Origin: Candidula unifasciata
Taxonomy: Eukaryota > Mollusca > Gastropoda > Stylommatophora > Geomitridae
DNA length: 64,000 bases
Direction: 5' to 3'
Assembly: GCA_905116865.2 (NCBI GenBank)
Contig: CAJHNH020005011.1
Coordinates: 377,227 to 441,226, forward strand
The position numbers and the translations under genes are program-made. Below the pieces are notes generated by a model. The model did not search any database and was not told the origin of the DNA. It saw only the letters and a list, made by a program, of their open reading frames with translations. Below, piece by piece: positions 46,072 through 58,488 of the stretch. Each line of letters opens with the position of its first letter. Position 1 is the first letter of the stretch.

Positions 46072-47848
46072 CAGTAGTTCTCGTCTTTCATAATGTGGCG
46101 TCCCTTTAATACAGTTCCTTTTGTTGTGGCGTCCCTTTAATACAGTTCCTTTTGTTGTCGCGACCCTTTAATACAGTTCCTTATGTTGTGGTGACCTCTT
46201 AAATACAGTTCCTCATGTTGTGGCGACTCTTAAATACAGTTACTCCTGTTGTGGCGACTCTTAAATACAGTTCCTCATGTTGTGGCGACTCTTAAATAGA
46301 GTTCCTCATGTTGTGGCGACTCTTAAATACAGTTTCTCATGTTGTGGCGACTCTTTAATAGAGTTCCTATTGTGGCGACCCTTTAATACAATTCCTCATG
46401 TTGTGGTGACCCTTTAATATAGTTCCCTCATGTTGTGGCGACCCTTTAATACAGTTCCCTCATGTTGTGGTGACCCTTTAATACAGTTCCCTCATGTTGT
46501 GGTGACCCTTTAATACAGTTCCCTCATGTTGTGGTGACCCTTTAATACAGTTCCCTCATGTTGTGGTGACCCTTTAATACAGTTCCCTCATGTTGTGGTG
46601 ACCCTTTAATACAGTTCCCTCATGTTGTGGTGACCCTTTAATACAGTTCCCTCATGTTGTGGTGACCCTTTAATACAGTTCCCTCATGTTGTGGTGACCC
46701 TTTAATACAGTTCCCTCATGTTGTGGTGACCCTTTAATACAGTCCCCTCATGTTGTGGTGACCCTTTAATACAGTTCCCTCATGTTGTGGTGACCCTTTA
46801 ATACAGTTCCCTCATGTTGTGGTGACCCTTTAATACAGTTCCCTCATGTTGTGGTGACCCTTTAATACAGTTCCCTCATGTTGTGGTGACCCTTTAATAC
46901 AGTTCCTCATGTTGTGGCGACCCTTTAATACAGTTCCTCATGTTGTGGCGACCCTTTAATACAGTTCCCTCATGTTGTGGCGACCCTTTAATACAGTTCC
47001 CTCATGTTGTGGCGACCCTTTAATACAGTTCCCTCATGTTGTGGCGACCCTTTAATACAGTTCCCTCATGTTGTGGTGACCCTTTAATACAGTTCCTCAT
47101 GTTGTGGCGACCCTTTAATACAGTTCCCTCATGTTGTGGTGACCCTTTAATACAGTTCCCTCATGTTGTGGTGACCCTTCAATACAGTTTCTCATGTTGT
47201 GGTGACCCTTTAATACAGTTCCTCATGTTGTGGCGACCCTTTAATACAGTTCCTCATGTTGTGGCGACCCTTTAATACAGTTCCCTCATGTTGTGGCGAC
47301 CCTTTAATACAGTTCCTCATGTTGTGGCGACCCTTTAATACAGTTCCCTCATGTTGTGGTGACCCTTTAATACAGTTCCTCATGTTGTGGCGACCCTTTA
47401 ATACAGTTCCTCATGTTGTGGCGACCCTTTAATACAGTTCCCTCATGTTGTGGTGACCCTTTAATACAGTTCCCTCATGTTGTGGTGACCCTTTAATACA
47501 GTTCCTCATGTTGTGGCGACCCTTTAATACAGTTCCCTCATGTTGTGGTGACCCTTTAATACAGTTCCTCATGTTGTGGCGACCCTTTAATACAGTTCCT
47601 CATGTTGTGGCGACCCTTTAATACAGTTCCTCATGTTGTGGCGACCCTTTAATACAGTTCCCTCATGTTGTGGTGACCCTTTAATACAGTTCCTCATGTT
47701 GTGGCGACCCCCAACGATACAATTATTTTCGTCGCTACTTCAAAACTTCAATGCATATTAGTTTTGCGATGGTTTTTGGCGACCCTTGTGAAAGGGTCGT
47801 CAGACCTAAAAAAAAAAAATGTCGTGGCTTTTAAGTTGCGAACCGGTC
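46072..47848. mobile_element. hAT-type element with interior expanded into a minisatellite
   Basis: The left end is CAGTAGTTCTCGTC (46072). The right end is GTTGCGAACCGGTC (47835-47848), an imperfect inverted copy. Possible 8-bp target duplications are CCATAGAC (46064-46071) and TCCTAGAC (47849-47856), 6 of 8 matching. The right part carries GACCCTTGTGAAAGGGTC (hairpin, 47781-47798) and GCGACCCCCAAC, words typical of a widespread animal hAT family (inference from memory). The rest is a tandem array of the GTGGCGACCCTTTAATACAG unit. Confidence 0.65.
46085..47706. repeat. 31/32-bp minisatellite inside the hAT element
   Basis: About 51 copies of GTTGTGGCGACCCTTTAATA followed by CAGTTCC or CAGTTCCC and TCAT. 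The left ten copies are the most diverged and the central block (46450-46880) is nearly uniform. The unit sequence is continuous with the hAT right part (GTTGTGGCGACCCCCAAC at 47699). Confidence 0.95.
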
Positions 47849-48475
47849 TCCTAGACGAATCTGGAAACTTGTCTGATTGTGCAAGTCTTACTGACCCACA
47901 CGGGAAGATGAAATATGGGACGATTCTTTTGATGCGGTTTGGTGATTTTTGCTACATGCTTGAAAAGGGTCATTTTAGAGTGGTCAGGGGTGGGGAGGGG
48001 GCGCTCTGTTTTTCTAGGCAAATTTACGTCCAGTTTTTTGCCATTGCTTCCTGGACGGTCGGTTTCCTTGATACAACACTGTCGAAACCAACGCAAGGCT
48101 CATTGCTCGACTTAGCCACAGAGCCGACATACATAATACAGGACTGTCAAGGAATTCCCTACAAACTCTCGCAGTGCCTCGTGTGTCAAATAAAAGCATA
48201 ACACGGCGCTAACGAACGACTTGTTTATGTGGCGGGTTCTCTCTGGCATGGACAAGATTAACGCCCAACTTTCGCTGGCGGCAAGGGCCGTGCTGACAAA
48301 TGACATTTCTTTTCAAATGCAGATTTCGCCAACGCTGTGTTTTATTTGTGGCTCTGGAAATAATCGCTTTGCTAGGCCAAACACTTCTGGGGGAATTTGA
48401 ATTAAAGAATGGCTCATTTAATTAAGTAAACGCCAGCATATTTGTGAGAAACAGGCTAATGTTGAGACACCTAAA
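47849..48475. other. spacer containing SINE-like copy B
   Basis: Apart from the SINE-like body the region is unique. A 166-codon stretch at 47701-48201 (+) runs from the hAT end through the SINE and is not a gene. Confidence 0.6.
48001..48120 (-). mobile_element. SINE-like repeat, copy B
   Basis: Matches the body of 40930-41080 over about 110 bp with scattered changes: TTTTTCTAGGCAAATTTACG, GGACGGTCGGTTTCCTTGAT, and AACCAACGCAAGG. The tRNA-like head is not preserved. Confidence 0.65.
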
Positions 48476-48725
48476 CAGTTACATCAACTGATAACAACAT
48501 GAAGTACAGACAGACACGTAAACAGTTACATGAACTGAAAGAGACATGAAATCATGAAATAGAGATATATAAATAGTTACATGAACTGACGGACACATGA
48601 AATAGTGACACGTAAATAGTTACATCAACTGGCAAAGACATGAAATAGAGACACGTAGACAGGTATATAAATTGGGGAAAAAAACATTAAATAAAGACAT
48701 GTTAACAGTTACATGAACAGAGAGA
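48476..48725. repeat. degenerate ~44-bp tandem repeat
   Basis: Five to six diverged copies around AACAGTTACATGAACTGA and GAGACATGAAATAGAGACAC. Confidence 0.8.
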
Positions 48726-48865
48726 AGCTTGAACTAACAGTAGGAAACAAAGAGAAACACGAACTGATGCATGCAAAAAGAGAAAGAGAAAACATCTTTA
48801 ACCACACGTGTTAGCACAGACCAGTAGAACTATAAGGCTGACGGCAGGCTGTTCTCCTCATACAG

Positions 48866-48999
48866 GCGAGAACGAGCGGCAGCTGGTGCATGACCTATTC
48901 GAGAGAAACGGCTACAACCCCCTCATCAGACCTGTGATGAACACCAACGATACACTCAACATCCGCTTCAACCTGGCTCTCAGCCAGATCATCAACGTG
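48866..48999 (+). CDS. nicotinic acetylcholine receptor subunit, exon 2
   Basis: A 134-bp exon after the acceptor TTCTCCTCATACAG and before the donor GTAGGC. It begins with the last two bases of a codon and ends on a codon boundary. It encodes 44 residues beginning ENERQLVHDLF, then GYNPLIRPV and LNIRFNLALSQIINV, the N-terminal helix and first strands of the ligand-binding domain. NDT is a possible N-glycosylation site. Its length and phases match the conserved second exon of neuronal nicotinic receptor genes. Exon 1, with the signal peptide, is not identified. The receptor is a plasma-membrane pentameric ion channel gated by acetylcholine. Confidence 0.95.
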
Positions 49000-49689
49000 G
49001 TAGGCCAGCTACTGATTAGTATTTGTATTATTACTATTATTTTAGATGACGTCATGTTAATGATTATGTATACAGATATCTACATAGTATTTAAATAGAT
49101 ATGTACTGATTGTCTTTAGAGATGACATATGATCGTATGGACAGAAGTTTACACTGGAAATGCTATAAGTACCATATAACGAATTACTGTCCTTGTGCTG
49201 TGAGGTTGATCCGTTGTATAAATCAAAACATATCACATCTATGAGCTTGATCAGCAAACACGATATCAGACTGATTGATAACCACTGCCAACATTCCTGT
49301 CACTCCTAAATCAAAGCCCGACTGTCTTCAGTTGCTGGTCTGAAAACATGCGAATGTCGCTCCCAGATTACATTAGCAGAGAATCTGATTTGCTGGCCTG
49401 ATCGTTGAGTGAACCAGTAAATGGGGTTTCTTTAGTTTTAGTTTGAACACCAGCTAGAAAGCAGATATTAAAACACTCTCGTCACCATCATCGCTTCAGC
49501 CACCACAATCAACATCATCGCTACCACCGTCAACATCATCGCCACCACCGTCAACATCATCGCCACCACCACCACCACAATCATCAACGTTGTCTTCGTC
49601 GTCGTCGTTGTCACCATTATCATTATCTTTATTATCATCTTCATCACCGTCATCAGATTCACGTCACCAATCTCTCACATTATCATATT
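49000..49689. other. intron 2, left part
   Basis: Unique to about 49480, then trinucleotide-rich CATCATCGCCACCACCGTCA repeats (49485-49640) with no coding meaning. Confidence 0.75.
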
Positions 49690-50003
49690 TAAATTAAAAC
49701 ACAGTTGTGAGTCACCAATGTTTTTAAACAGTTGTGAGTCACCAATGTTTTTACACAGTTGTGAGTCACCAATGTTTTTACACAGTTGTGAGTCATCAAT
49801 GTTTTTACACAGTTGTGAGTCATCAATGATTTTACACAGTTGTGAGTCATCAATGTTTTTACACAGTTGTGAGTCATCAATGTTTTTACACAGTTGTGAG
49901 TCATCAATGTTTTTACACAGTCGTGAGTCATCAATGTTTTTACACAGTTGTGAGTCATCAATGTTTTTACACAGTTGTGAATCATCAAAGTTTTTTACAA
50001 AGT
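49690..50003. repeat. 27-bp minisatellite in intron 2
   Basis: About 11 copies of TTTACACAGTTGTGAGTCAT followed by CAATGTT. A multiple of three, so spurious frames exist on both strands. Confidence 0.95.
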
Positions 50004-50084
50004 TTTCTGTTATTAAAGTTTTATATTATCAACGTTGTGAGTCTCTACAATTTGAAGTAGTCATTGTTTGATTTTTTCACAGTT

Positions 50085-51375
50085 TTGTGTCACTATTATG
50101 TTTAGTCATCACAGTTTAGTGTCACCAATATGTTTAGTCATCACAGTTTAGTGTAACTAATATGTTTAGTCATCACAGTTTAGTGTCACTAATATGTTTA
50201 GTCATCACAGTTTAGTGTCACCAATATGTTTAGTCATCACAGTTTAGTGTCACCAATATGTTTAGTCATCACAGTTTAGTGTCACCAATATGTTTAGTCA
50301 TCACAGTTTAGTGTCACTAATATGTTTAGTCACCACAGTTTAGTGTCACCAATATGTTTAGTCATCACAGTTTAGTGTCACCAATATGTTTAGTCATCAC
50401 AGTTTTGTGTCACTAATATGTTTAGTCATCACAGTTTAGTGTCACCAATATGTTTAGTCATCACAGTTTAGTTTCACCAATATATTTAGTCATCACAGTT
50501 TAGTGTCACTAATATGTTTAGTCTTCACAGTTTAGTATCACCAATATGTTTAGTCATCACAGTTTAGTGTCACTAAAATGTTTAGTCATCACAGTTTTAT
50601 ATTATCAACCTTGTGAGTCTCTACAATTTATAGTAGTCATAGTTTTATTTTTTCACAGTTTTGTGTCACTATTATGTTTAGTCATCACAGTTTAGTGTCA
50701 CTAATATGTTTAGTCATCACAGTTTAGTGTCACCAATATGTTTAGTTATCACAGTTTAGTGTCACCAATATGTTTAGTCATCACAGTTTTGTGTCACTAA
50801 TATGTTTAGTCAGCACAGTTTAGTGTCACCAATATGTTTAGTCATCACAGTTTAGTGTCACCAATATATTTAGTCATCACAGTTTAGTGTCACTAATATG
50901 TTTAGTCTTCACAGTTTAGTATCACCAATATATTTAGTCATCACAGTTTAGTGTCACTAAAATGTTTAGTCATCACAGTTTGGTGTCACCAATATGTTTA
51001 GTCATCACAGTTTAGTGTCACCAATATGTTTAGTCATTACAGTTTAGTGTCACTATTATGTTTAGTCATCACAGTTTTGTGTCACCAATATGTTTAGTCA
51101 ACACAGTTATGTGTCACCAATATGTTTTGTCATCACAGTTTTGTGTCACCAACATGTTTAGTCATCAAAGTTTAGTGTCACCGATATGTTTAGTCATCAC
51201 AGTTTAGTGTCACTAATATGTTTAGTCATCACAGTTTAGTGTCACCAATATGTTTAGTCATCACAGTTTTGTGTCACCAATATGTTTAGTCATCACAGTT
51301 TTGTGTCACCAATATGTTTAGTCATCACAGTTTTGTGTCACCAATATGTTTAGTCATCACAGTTTTGTTTCATCA
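50085..51375. repeat. 32-bp minisatellite in intron 2, about 39 copies
   Basis: Units contain GTTTAGTCATCACAGTTTAG then TGTCACCAATAT. The segment TTATATTATCAAC..TTGTGAGTCTCTACAATTT occurs at 50020-50060 and again near 50596-50635, so the array contains a partial large-scale duplication of about 577 bp. Confidence 0.95.
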
Positions 51376-51470
51376 TAATTTTTAGTCACAGTTTCAAATG
51401 ATCACAATCATTACAGTTTCAGAGTCATCAAAATGTCACATTAGCAATTCTGTTTGTTTTCTATCTTTAG

Positions 51471-51515
51471 GATGAAGTCAACCAGGTCATGAAGACAAAC
51501 GTTTGGCTTCAGATC
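51471..51515 (+). CDS. nicotinic acetylcholine receptor subunit, exon 3
   Basis: Exactly 45 bp between the acceptor TTCTATCTTTAG and the donor GTAAGT. It encodes 15 residues, DEVNQVMKTNVWLQI, phase 0 on both sides. The 45-bp exon with NVWL (start of loop D region) is a signature of the conserved nicotinic receptor gene structure. It joins in frame to exon 2 (..IINV) and exon 4 (YWHDYQLRW..). Confidence 0.96.
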
Positions 51516-51784
51516 GTAAGTTCCGGAAATTTGCTGTCATATAGACAGACTGACAGACTGTTGTAGATAGACAGGCAAATAGACTAGAGGATTGATTGAC
51601 CGATGGGTTTATTGCTTGTTTTGTAGATAGACAGACAAATAGACTGAATGACTGGCTGATTGAATGGTTGGAGGATATTTATGTAGATAGACAGATAGAT
51701 ATTAATAAAGGTGTGTCAATGTGAACTTGTGAGTCAGTAAGAGACACTGTCTACTGCTGACCAAGCTTGTACAAGTTTGAGCAC
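51516..51784. other. intron 3, left part
   Basis: A weak ~22-bp pattern of AGATAGACAGACAAATAGAC to about 51700, then unique sequence. Confidence 0.7.
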
Positions 51785-53187
51785 TTTCAGTGATTCTTGT
51801 CAACCTGTAGTGATGATTCTTGTCAACCTGTAGTGATGATTCTTGTCAACCTGTAGTGATGATTCTTTTCAACCTGTAGTGATGATTCTTGTCAACCTGT
51901 TGTGATGATTCTTGTCAACCTGTAGTGATGATTCTTGTCAACCTGTAGTGATGATTCTTGTCAACCTGTTGTGATGATTCTTGTCAACCTGCAGTGATGA
52001 TTCTTGTCAACCTGTAGTGATGATTCTTGTCAACCTGTAGTGATGATTCTTGTCAAATAGTAGTGATGATTCTTGTCAACCTATAGTGATGATTCTTGTC
52101 AACGTGTAGTGATGATTATTGTCAACCTGTAGTGATGATTCTTGTCAACCTGTAGTGATGATTCTTGTCAACCGGTAGTGATGATTCTTGTCAACCTGAA
52201 GTGATGATTCTGGTCAACCTGTAGTGATGATTCTTGTCAACCTGAAGTGATGATTCTGGTCAACCTGTAGTGATGATTCTGGTCAACCTGAAGTGATGAT
52301 TCTTGTCAACCTGAAGTGATGATTCTTGTCAACCTGAAGTGATGATTCTTGTCAACCTGAAGTGATGATTCTTGTCAACCTGAAGTGATGATTCTTGTCA
52401 ACCTGAAGTGATGATTCTGGTCAACCTGTAGTGATGATTCTGGTCAACCTGAAGTGATGATTCTTGTCAACCTGTAGTGATGATTCTTGTCAACCGGTAG
52501 TGATGATTCTTGTCAACCTGAAGTGATGATTCTGGTCAACCTGCAGTGCTGCAGTGCTGATTCTTGTAAACCTGTAGTGATGATTCTTATCAACCTGTAG
52601 TGATGATTATTGTCAACCTGTAGTGATGATTCTTGTCAAATAGTAGTGATGATTCCTGTCAACCTATAGTGGTGATTCTTGTCAACCTGTAGTGATGATT
52701 CTTATCAACCGGTAGTGATGATTCCTGTCAACTTGTAGTGATGATTCCTGTCAACTTGTAGTGATGATTCCTGTCAACCTGTAGTGATGATTCTGGTCAA
52801 CCTGCAGTGCTGATTCTTGTAAACCTGTAGTGATGATTCTTATCAACCTGTAGTGATGATTATTGTCAACCTGTAGTGATGATTCTTGTCAAATAGTAGT
52901 GATGATTCTTGTTAACCTGTAGTGGTGATTCTTGTCAACCTGTAGTGATGATTCTTATCAACCGGTAGTGATGATTCCTGTCAACTTGTAGTGATGATTC
53001 CTGTCAACCTGTAGTGATGATTCTTGTCAACCTGTAGTGATGATTCCTGTCAACCTGTAATGATGATTCTTGTCAACCTGTAGTGATGATTCCTGTCAAC
53101 CTGTAGTGATGATTCCTGTCAACCTATAGTGATGATTCCTGTCATTTTGTAGTGATGATTCCTGTCAACCTGTAGTGATGATTCTGA
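51785..53187. repeat. 23-bp minisatellite in intron 3, about 61 copies
   Basis: Units contain GATGATTCTTGTCAACCTGT then AGT. CTGAAGT copies cluster at 52190-52460 and TCCTGTCAAC copies after 52650. A block around GTCAAATAGTAGTGATG recurs near 52055, 52635 and 52890. Confidence 0.95.
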
Positions 53188-53721
53188 TGGGTTCGTTTCA
53201 CGGCTGCACCGCTCAGTTCACGAGCGATCCTGGGGATAATCGCCGGAGCTGTGGAGTTCGTGACGTGTGTTGTGCAATCGGCAGGCTGCTAGCCGTTCTG
53301 CAGTGAGAGGTTGAGGTATATGGGATAAAACCAAAGGAAATGAAGTCAATCCTCTCGACACGAAACTTTAATCTTGTACACAAATGGCCACAGAAAGCCC
53401 AAACTTCTAAAGTGAGAAATTCGTGGTTGCAACAGCGAGACAGAAGTCTCCAGTCTCGAACCACCACAACCAGCAGCCTGCCCCACAGCCACAATCGAGT
53501 CTCTCCACAAATCAGATTATCAGCCGACAGTCGAGCGCGGCCGGGCTGCCTCCGTAAATAAGCTTATTGTCTAGATGTCCTGGTTGACGCCAGCATGTAA
53601 AACAAGTTGATAAGAATGTCTCCAGCAAGTTGGGATAAAATAACCGACAGCAATAGCGCTATCTTAGCGTACATTGTCTTTGTTGAAGGAAACGTCGTGT
53701 CATTTCAGAACAAACAGGCTG
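53188..53721. other. intron 3, unique segment
   Basis: About 530 bp of higher-complexity sequence. Open stretches of 93 (-) and 73 (+) codons are not recognised and overlap each other. Confidence 0.5.
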
Positions 53722-54487
53722 TTACCCGGGGCTCTCTGTATGCAAGATCTTGACCGAGCACTGAAACCCGGGGCTCTCTGTATGCAAGATCTTGACCGTG
53801 CACTGAAACCCGGGGCTCTCTGTATGCAAGATCTTGACCGTGCACTGAAACCCGGGGTTCTCGCTATGGAAGATCCTGACTGTGCACTGAAACCCGGGGT
53901 TCTCTCTATGCAAGATCTTGACTGTGCACTGAAAGCCGGGGTTCTCGCTATGCAAGATCTTGACCGTGTACTGAAACCCTGGGTTCTCGCTATGGAAGAT
54001 CTTGACCGTGCACTGAAACCCGGGGTTCTCGCTATGGAAGATCTTGACTGTGCACTGAAACCCGGGGTTCTCGCTATGGAAGATCTTGACTGTGCACTGA
54101 AACATGCGGCTCTCGCCATGGAAGATCTTGACTGTGCACTGAAACCCGGCGTTCTCGCTATGCAAGATCTTGACTGTGCACTGAAACCCGGGGTTCTCGC
54201 TATGGAAGATCTTGACCGTGCACTGAAACCCGGGGTTCTCGCTATGGAAGATCTTGACCGTGGATAGAAACCCGGGGTCCTCGCTATGGAAGATCTTGAC
54301 TGTGCACTGAAACATGCGGCTCTCGCTATGGAAGATCTTGACTGTGCACTGAAACCCGGGGTTCTCGCTATGGAAGATCTTGACTGTGCACTGAAACCCG
54401 GGGTTCTCGCTATGCAACATCTTGACTGTGCACTGAAACATGCGGCTCTCGCTATGCAAGATCTTGACCGTGCACTGAAACCACTCG
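53722..54487. repeat. 42-bp minisatellite in intron 3, about 18 copies
   Basis: Units contain CTCGCTATGGAAGATCTTGA then CTGAAACCCGGGG. The variant ACATGCGGCTCTCG recurs at three positions. 42 is a multiple of three, giving the long ALKPGVLAMEDLD-type frame. Confidence 0.95.
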
Positions 54488-54644
54488 TTAAACAATGGCA
54501 AGAGTTTCCGTCATATAAGTGCTTGAGTACAGGTTTAGGGTTGTGTGTGGTAAAGTCCGTTCAGATCCGTGGACTGCTTCAACACTCTGTCACAGTTCGG
54601 TGTCAGTTGTTGACATTTAATCTGCAACTTCTTAATAGTCATGT

Positions 54645-57600
54645 TGTGCGGTATGTCTGTATATTTAATATATTTAAATATGTTATCTAACTAGTGTGGT
54701 ATGTCTGTATATTTAATATATGTGAATACGTTATCTAACTAGTGTGGTATGTCTGTATATTTAATATATGTGAATATGTTGACTAACTAGTGTGACATGT
54801 CTGTATATTTAATATATGTGAATATGTTATCTAACTAGTGTGGTATCTCTGTATAATTAATATATGTGAATATGTTATCTAACTAGTGTGGTATGTCTGT
54901 ATATTTAATATATGTGAATATGTTATCTAACTAGTGTGGTATGTCTGTATATTTAATATATGTGAATATGTTGACTAACTTGTGTGGTATGTCTGTATAT
55001 TTAATATATGTGAATATGTTATCTAACTAATGTGGTATGTCTGTATATTTAATATATTTAAATATGTTGACTAACTAGTGTGGCATGTCTGTATATTTAA
55101 TATATGTGAATATGTTGTCTTACGAGTACGGTATGTCTGTATATTTAATATATGTGAATGTGTTGACTAACTAGTACGGTATGTCTGTATATTTAATATA
55201 TGTGAATGTGTTGACTAACTAGTGCGGTATGTCTGTATATTTAATATATGTGAATATGTTGACTAACTAGTGTGGCATGTCTGTATATTTAATATATTTA
55301 AATATGTTGACCAACTAGTGTGGTATGTCTGTATATTTAATATATTTAAATATGTTGACCAACTAGTGTGGTATGTCTGTATATTTAATATATGTGAATT
55401 TGTTATCTAACTAGTGTAGTATGTCTGTATATTTAATATATGTGAATATGTTATCTAACTAGTGTGGTATATCTGTATATTTAATATATTTAAATATGTT
55501 GACTAACTAGTGTGGCATGTCTGCATATTTAATATATGTGAATATGTTATCTAACTTGTGTGGTATGTCTGTATATATTAATATATGTGAATATGTTATC
55601 TAACTAGTGTGGTATGTCTGTATATTTAATATATGTGAATGTGTTGACTAACTAGTGCGGTATGTCTGTATATTTAATATATGTGAATATGTTGACTAAC
55701 TAGTGTGGCATGTCTGTATATTTAATATATTTAAATATGTTGACCAACTAGTGTGGTATGTCTGTATATTTAATATATTTAAATATGTTGACCAACTAGT
55801 GTGGTATGTCTGTATATTTAATATATGTGAATTTGTTATCTAACTAGTGTGGTATGTCTGTATATTTAATATATGTGAATATGTTATCTAACTAGTGTGG
55901 TATGTCTGTATATTTAATATATTTAAATATGTTGACTAACTAGTGTGGCATGTCTGTATATTTCATATATGTGAATTTGTTATCTAACTAGTGTGGTATG
56001 TCTGTATATTTAATATATGTGAATATGTTATCTAACTAGTGTGGTATGTCTGTATATTTAATATATGTGAATATGTTATCTAACTAGTGTGGTATGTCTG
56101 TATATTTAATATATGTGAATATGTTATCTAACTTGTGTGGTATGTCTGTATATTTAATATATTTAAATATGTTGACTAACTAGTGTGGCATGTCTGTATA
56201 TTTAATATATGTGAATATGTTGTCTTACTAGTGCGGTATGTCTGTATATTTAATATATGTGAATATGTTGACTAACTAGTGCTGTATGTCTGTATATTTA
56301 ATATATGTGAATATGTTGACTAACTAGTGTGGCATGTCTGTATATTTAATATATTTAAATATGTTGACCAACTAGTGTGGTATGTCTGTATATTTAATAT
56401 ATTTAAATATGTTGACCAACTAGTGTGGCATGTCTGTAAATTTAATATATTTGAATATGTTGACTAACTAGTGTGGCATGTCTGTTATAAATAATATATT
56501 TGAATATGTTATCTAACTAGTGTGGTATGTCTGTATATTTAATATATGTGAATATGTTATCTAACTAGTGTGGTATGTCTGTATATTTAATATATGTGAA
56601 TATGTTGACTAACTTGTGTGGTATGTCTGTATATTTAATATATGTGAATATGTTATCTAACTAATGTGGTATGTCTGTATATTTAATATATTTAAATATG
56701 TTGACTAACTAGTGTGGCATGTCTGTATATTTAATATATGTGAATATGTTGTCTTACGAGTACGGTATGTCTGTATATTTAATATATGTGAATGTGTTGA
56801 CTAACTAGTACGGTATGTCTGTATATTTAATATATGTGAATGTGTTGACTAACTAGTGCGGTATGTCTGTATATTTAATATATGTGAATATGTTGACTAA
56901 CTAGTGTGGCATGTCTGTATATTTAATATATTTAAATATGTTGACCAACTAGTGTGGTATGTCTGTATATTTAATATATTTAAATATGTTGACCAACTAG
57001 TGTGGTATGTCTGTATATTTAATATATGTGAATTTGTTATCTAACTAGTGTAGTATGTCTGTATATTTAATATATGTGAATATGTTATCTAACTAGTGTG
57101 GTATATCTGTATATTTAATATATTTAAATATGTTGACTAACTAGTGTGGCATGTCTGCATATTTAATATATGTGAATATGTTATCTAACTTGTGTGGTAT
57201 GTCTGTATATTTAATATATGTGAATATGTTATCTAACTAGTGTGGTATGTCTGTATATTTAATATATGTGAATGTGTTGACTAACTAGTGCGGTATGTCT
57301 GTATATTTAATATATGTGAATATGTTGACTAACTAGTGTGGCATGTCTGTATATTTAATATATTTAAATATGTTGACCAACTAGTGTGGTATGTCTGTAT
57401 ATTTAATATATTTAAATATGTTGACCAACTAGTGTGGTATGTCTGTATATTTAATATATGTGAATTTGTTATCTAACTAGTGTGGTATGTCTGTATATTT
57501 AATATATGTGAATATGTTATCTAACTAGTGTGGTATGTCTGTATATTTAATATATTTAAATATGTTGACTAACTAGTGTGGCATGTCTGTATATTTCATA

Positions 57601-58488
57601 TATGTGAATTTGTTATCTAACTAGTGTGGTATGTCTGTATATTTAATATATGTGAATATGTTATCTAACTAGTGTGGTATGTCTGTATATTTAATATATG
57701 TGAATATGTTATCTAACTAGTGTGGTATGTCTGTATATTTAATATATGTGAATATGTTATCTAACTTGTGTGGTATGTCTGTATATTTAATATATTTAAA
57801 TATGTTGACTAACTAGTGTGGCATGTCTGTATATTTAATATATGTGAATATGTTGTCTTACTAGTGCGGTATGTCTGTATATTTAATATATGTGAATATG
57901 TTGACTAACTAGTGCTGTATGTCTGTATATTTAATATATGTGAATATGTTGACTAACTAGTGTGGCATGTCTGTATATTTAATATATTTAAATATGTTGA
58001 CCAACTAGTGTGGTATGTCTGTATATTTAATATATTTAAATATGTTGACCAACTAGTGTGGTATGTCTGTATATTTAATATATTTGAATATGTTGACCAA
58101 CTAGTGTGCTATGTCTGTATATTTAATATATTTGAATATGTTGACTAACTAGTGCGGTATGTCTCTTTATTTAATATATTTGAATATGTTGACCAACTAG
58201 TGTGGTATGTCTGTATTTTTAATATATGTGAATATGTTGACTTACTAGTGCGGTATGTCTGTATATTTAATATAGTTGAATATGTTGACTAACTAGTGTG
58301 GTATGTCTGTATTTTTAATATATGTGAATATGTTGACTAACAAGAGTGTATTTCTGTATTTTTAATATATGTGAATATGTTGACTAACTAGTGTGGTATA
58401 TCTGTATTTTTAATATATGTGAATATGTTGACTTACTAGTGCGGTATGTCTGTATATTTAATATGTTTGAATATGTTGACTAACTAGT
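54645..58488. repeat. 48-bp satellite in intron 3 with ~1.63-kb higher-order repeat
   Basis: About 80 copies of a 48-bp unit containing GTATGTCTGTATATTTAATA and TATGTTATCTAACTAG. Rare variants recur in the same order: CTTACGAGTACGG near 55119 and 56753, and TCTTACTAGTGCGG near 56223 and 57856, both about 1,633 bp (34 units) apart. A/T-rich, with no gene. Confidence 0.96.

Noticed and set aside
47701..48201. 166-codon open frame
   Set aside because: It begins in the hAT array, crosses the hAT end and runs through a SINE-like repeat. The composition is a chance fusion of repeats.
53674..54267. 197-codon ALKPGVLAMEDLD frame next to nicotinic exons
   Set aside because: A 42-bp array inside intron 3, without splice sites that would join it to exons 3 and 4, which already join perfectly in frame.
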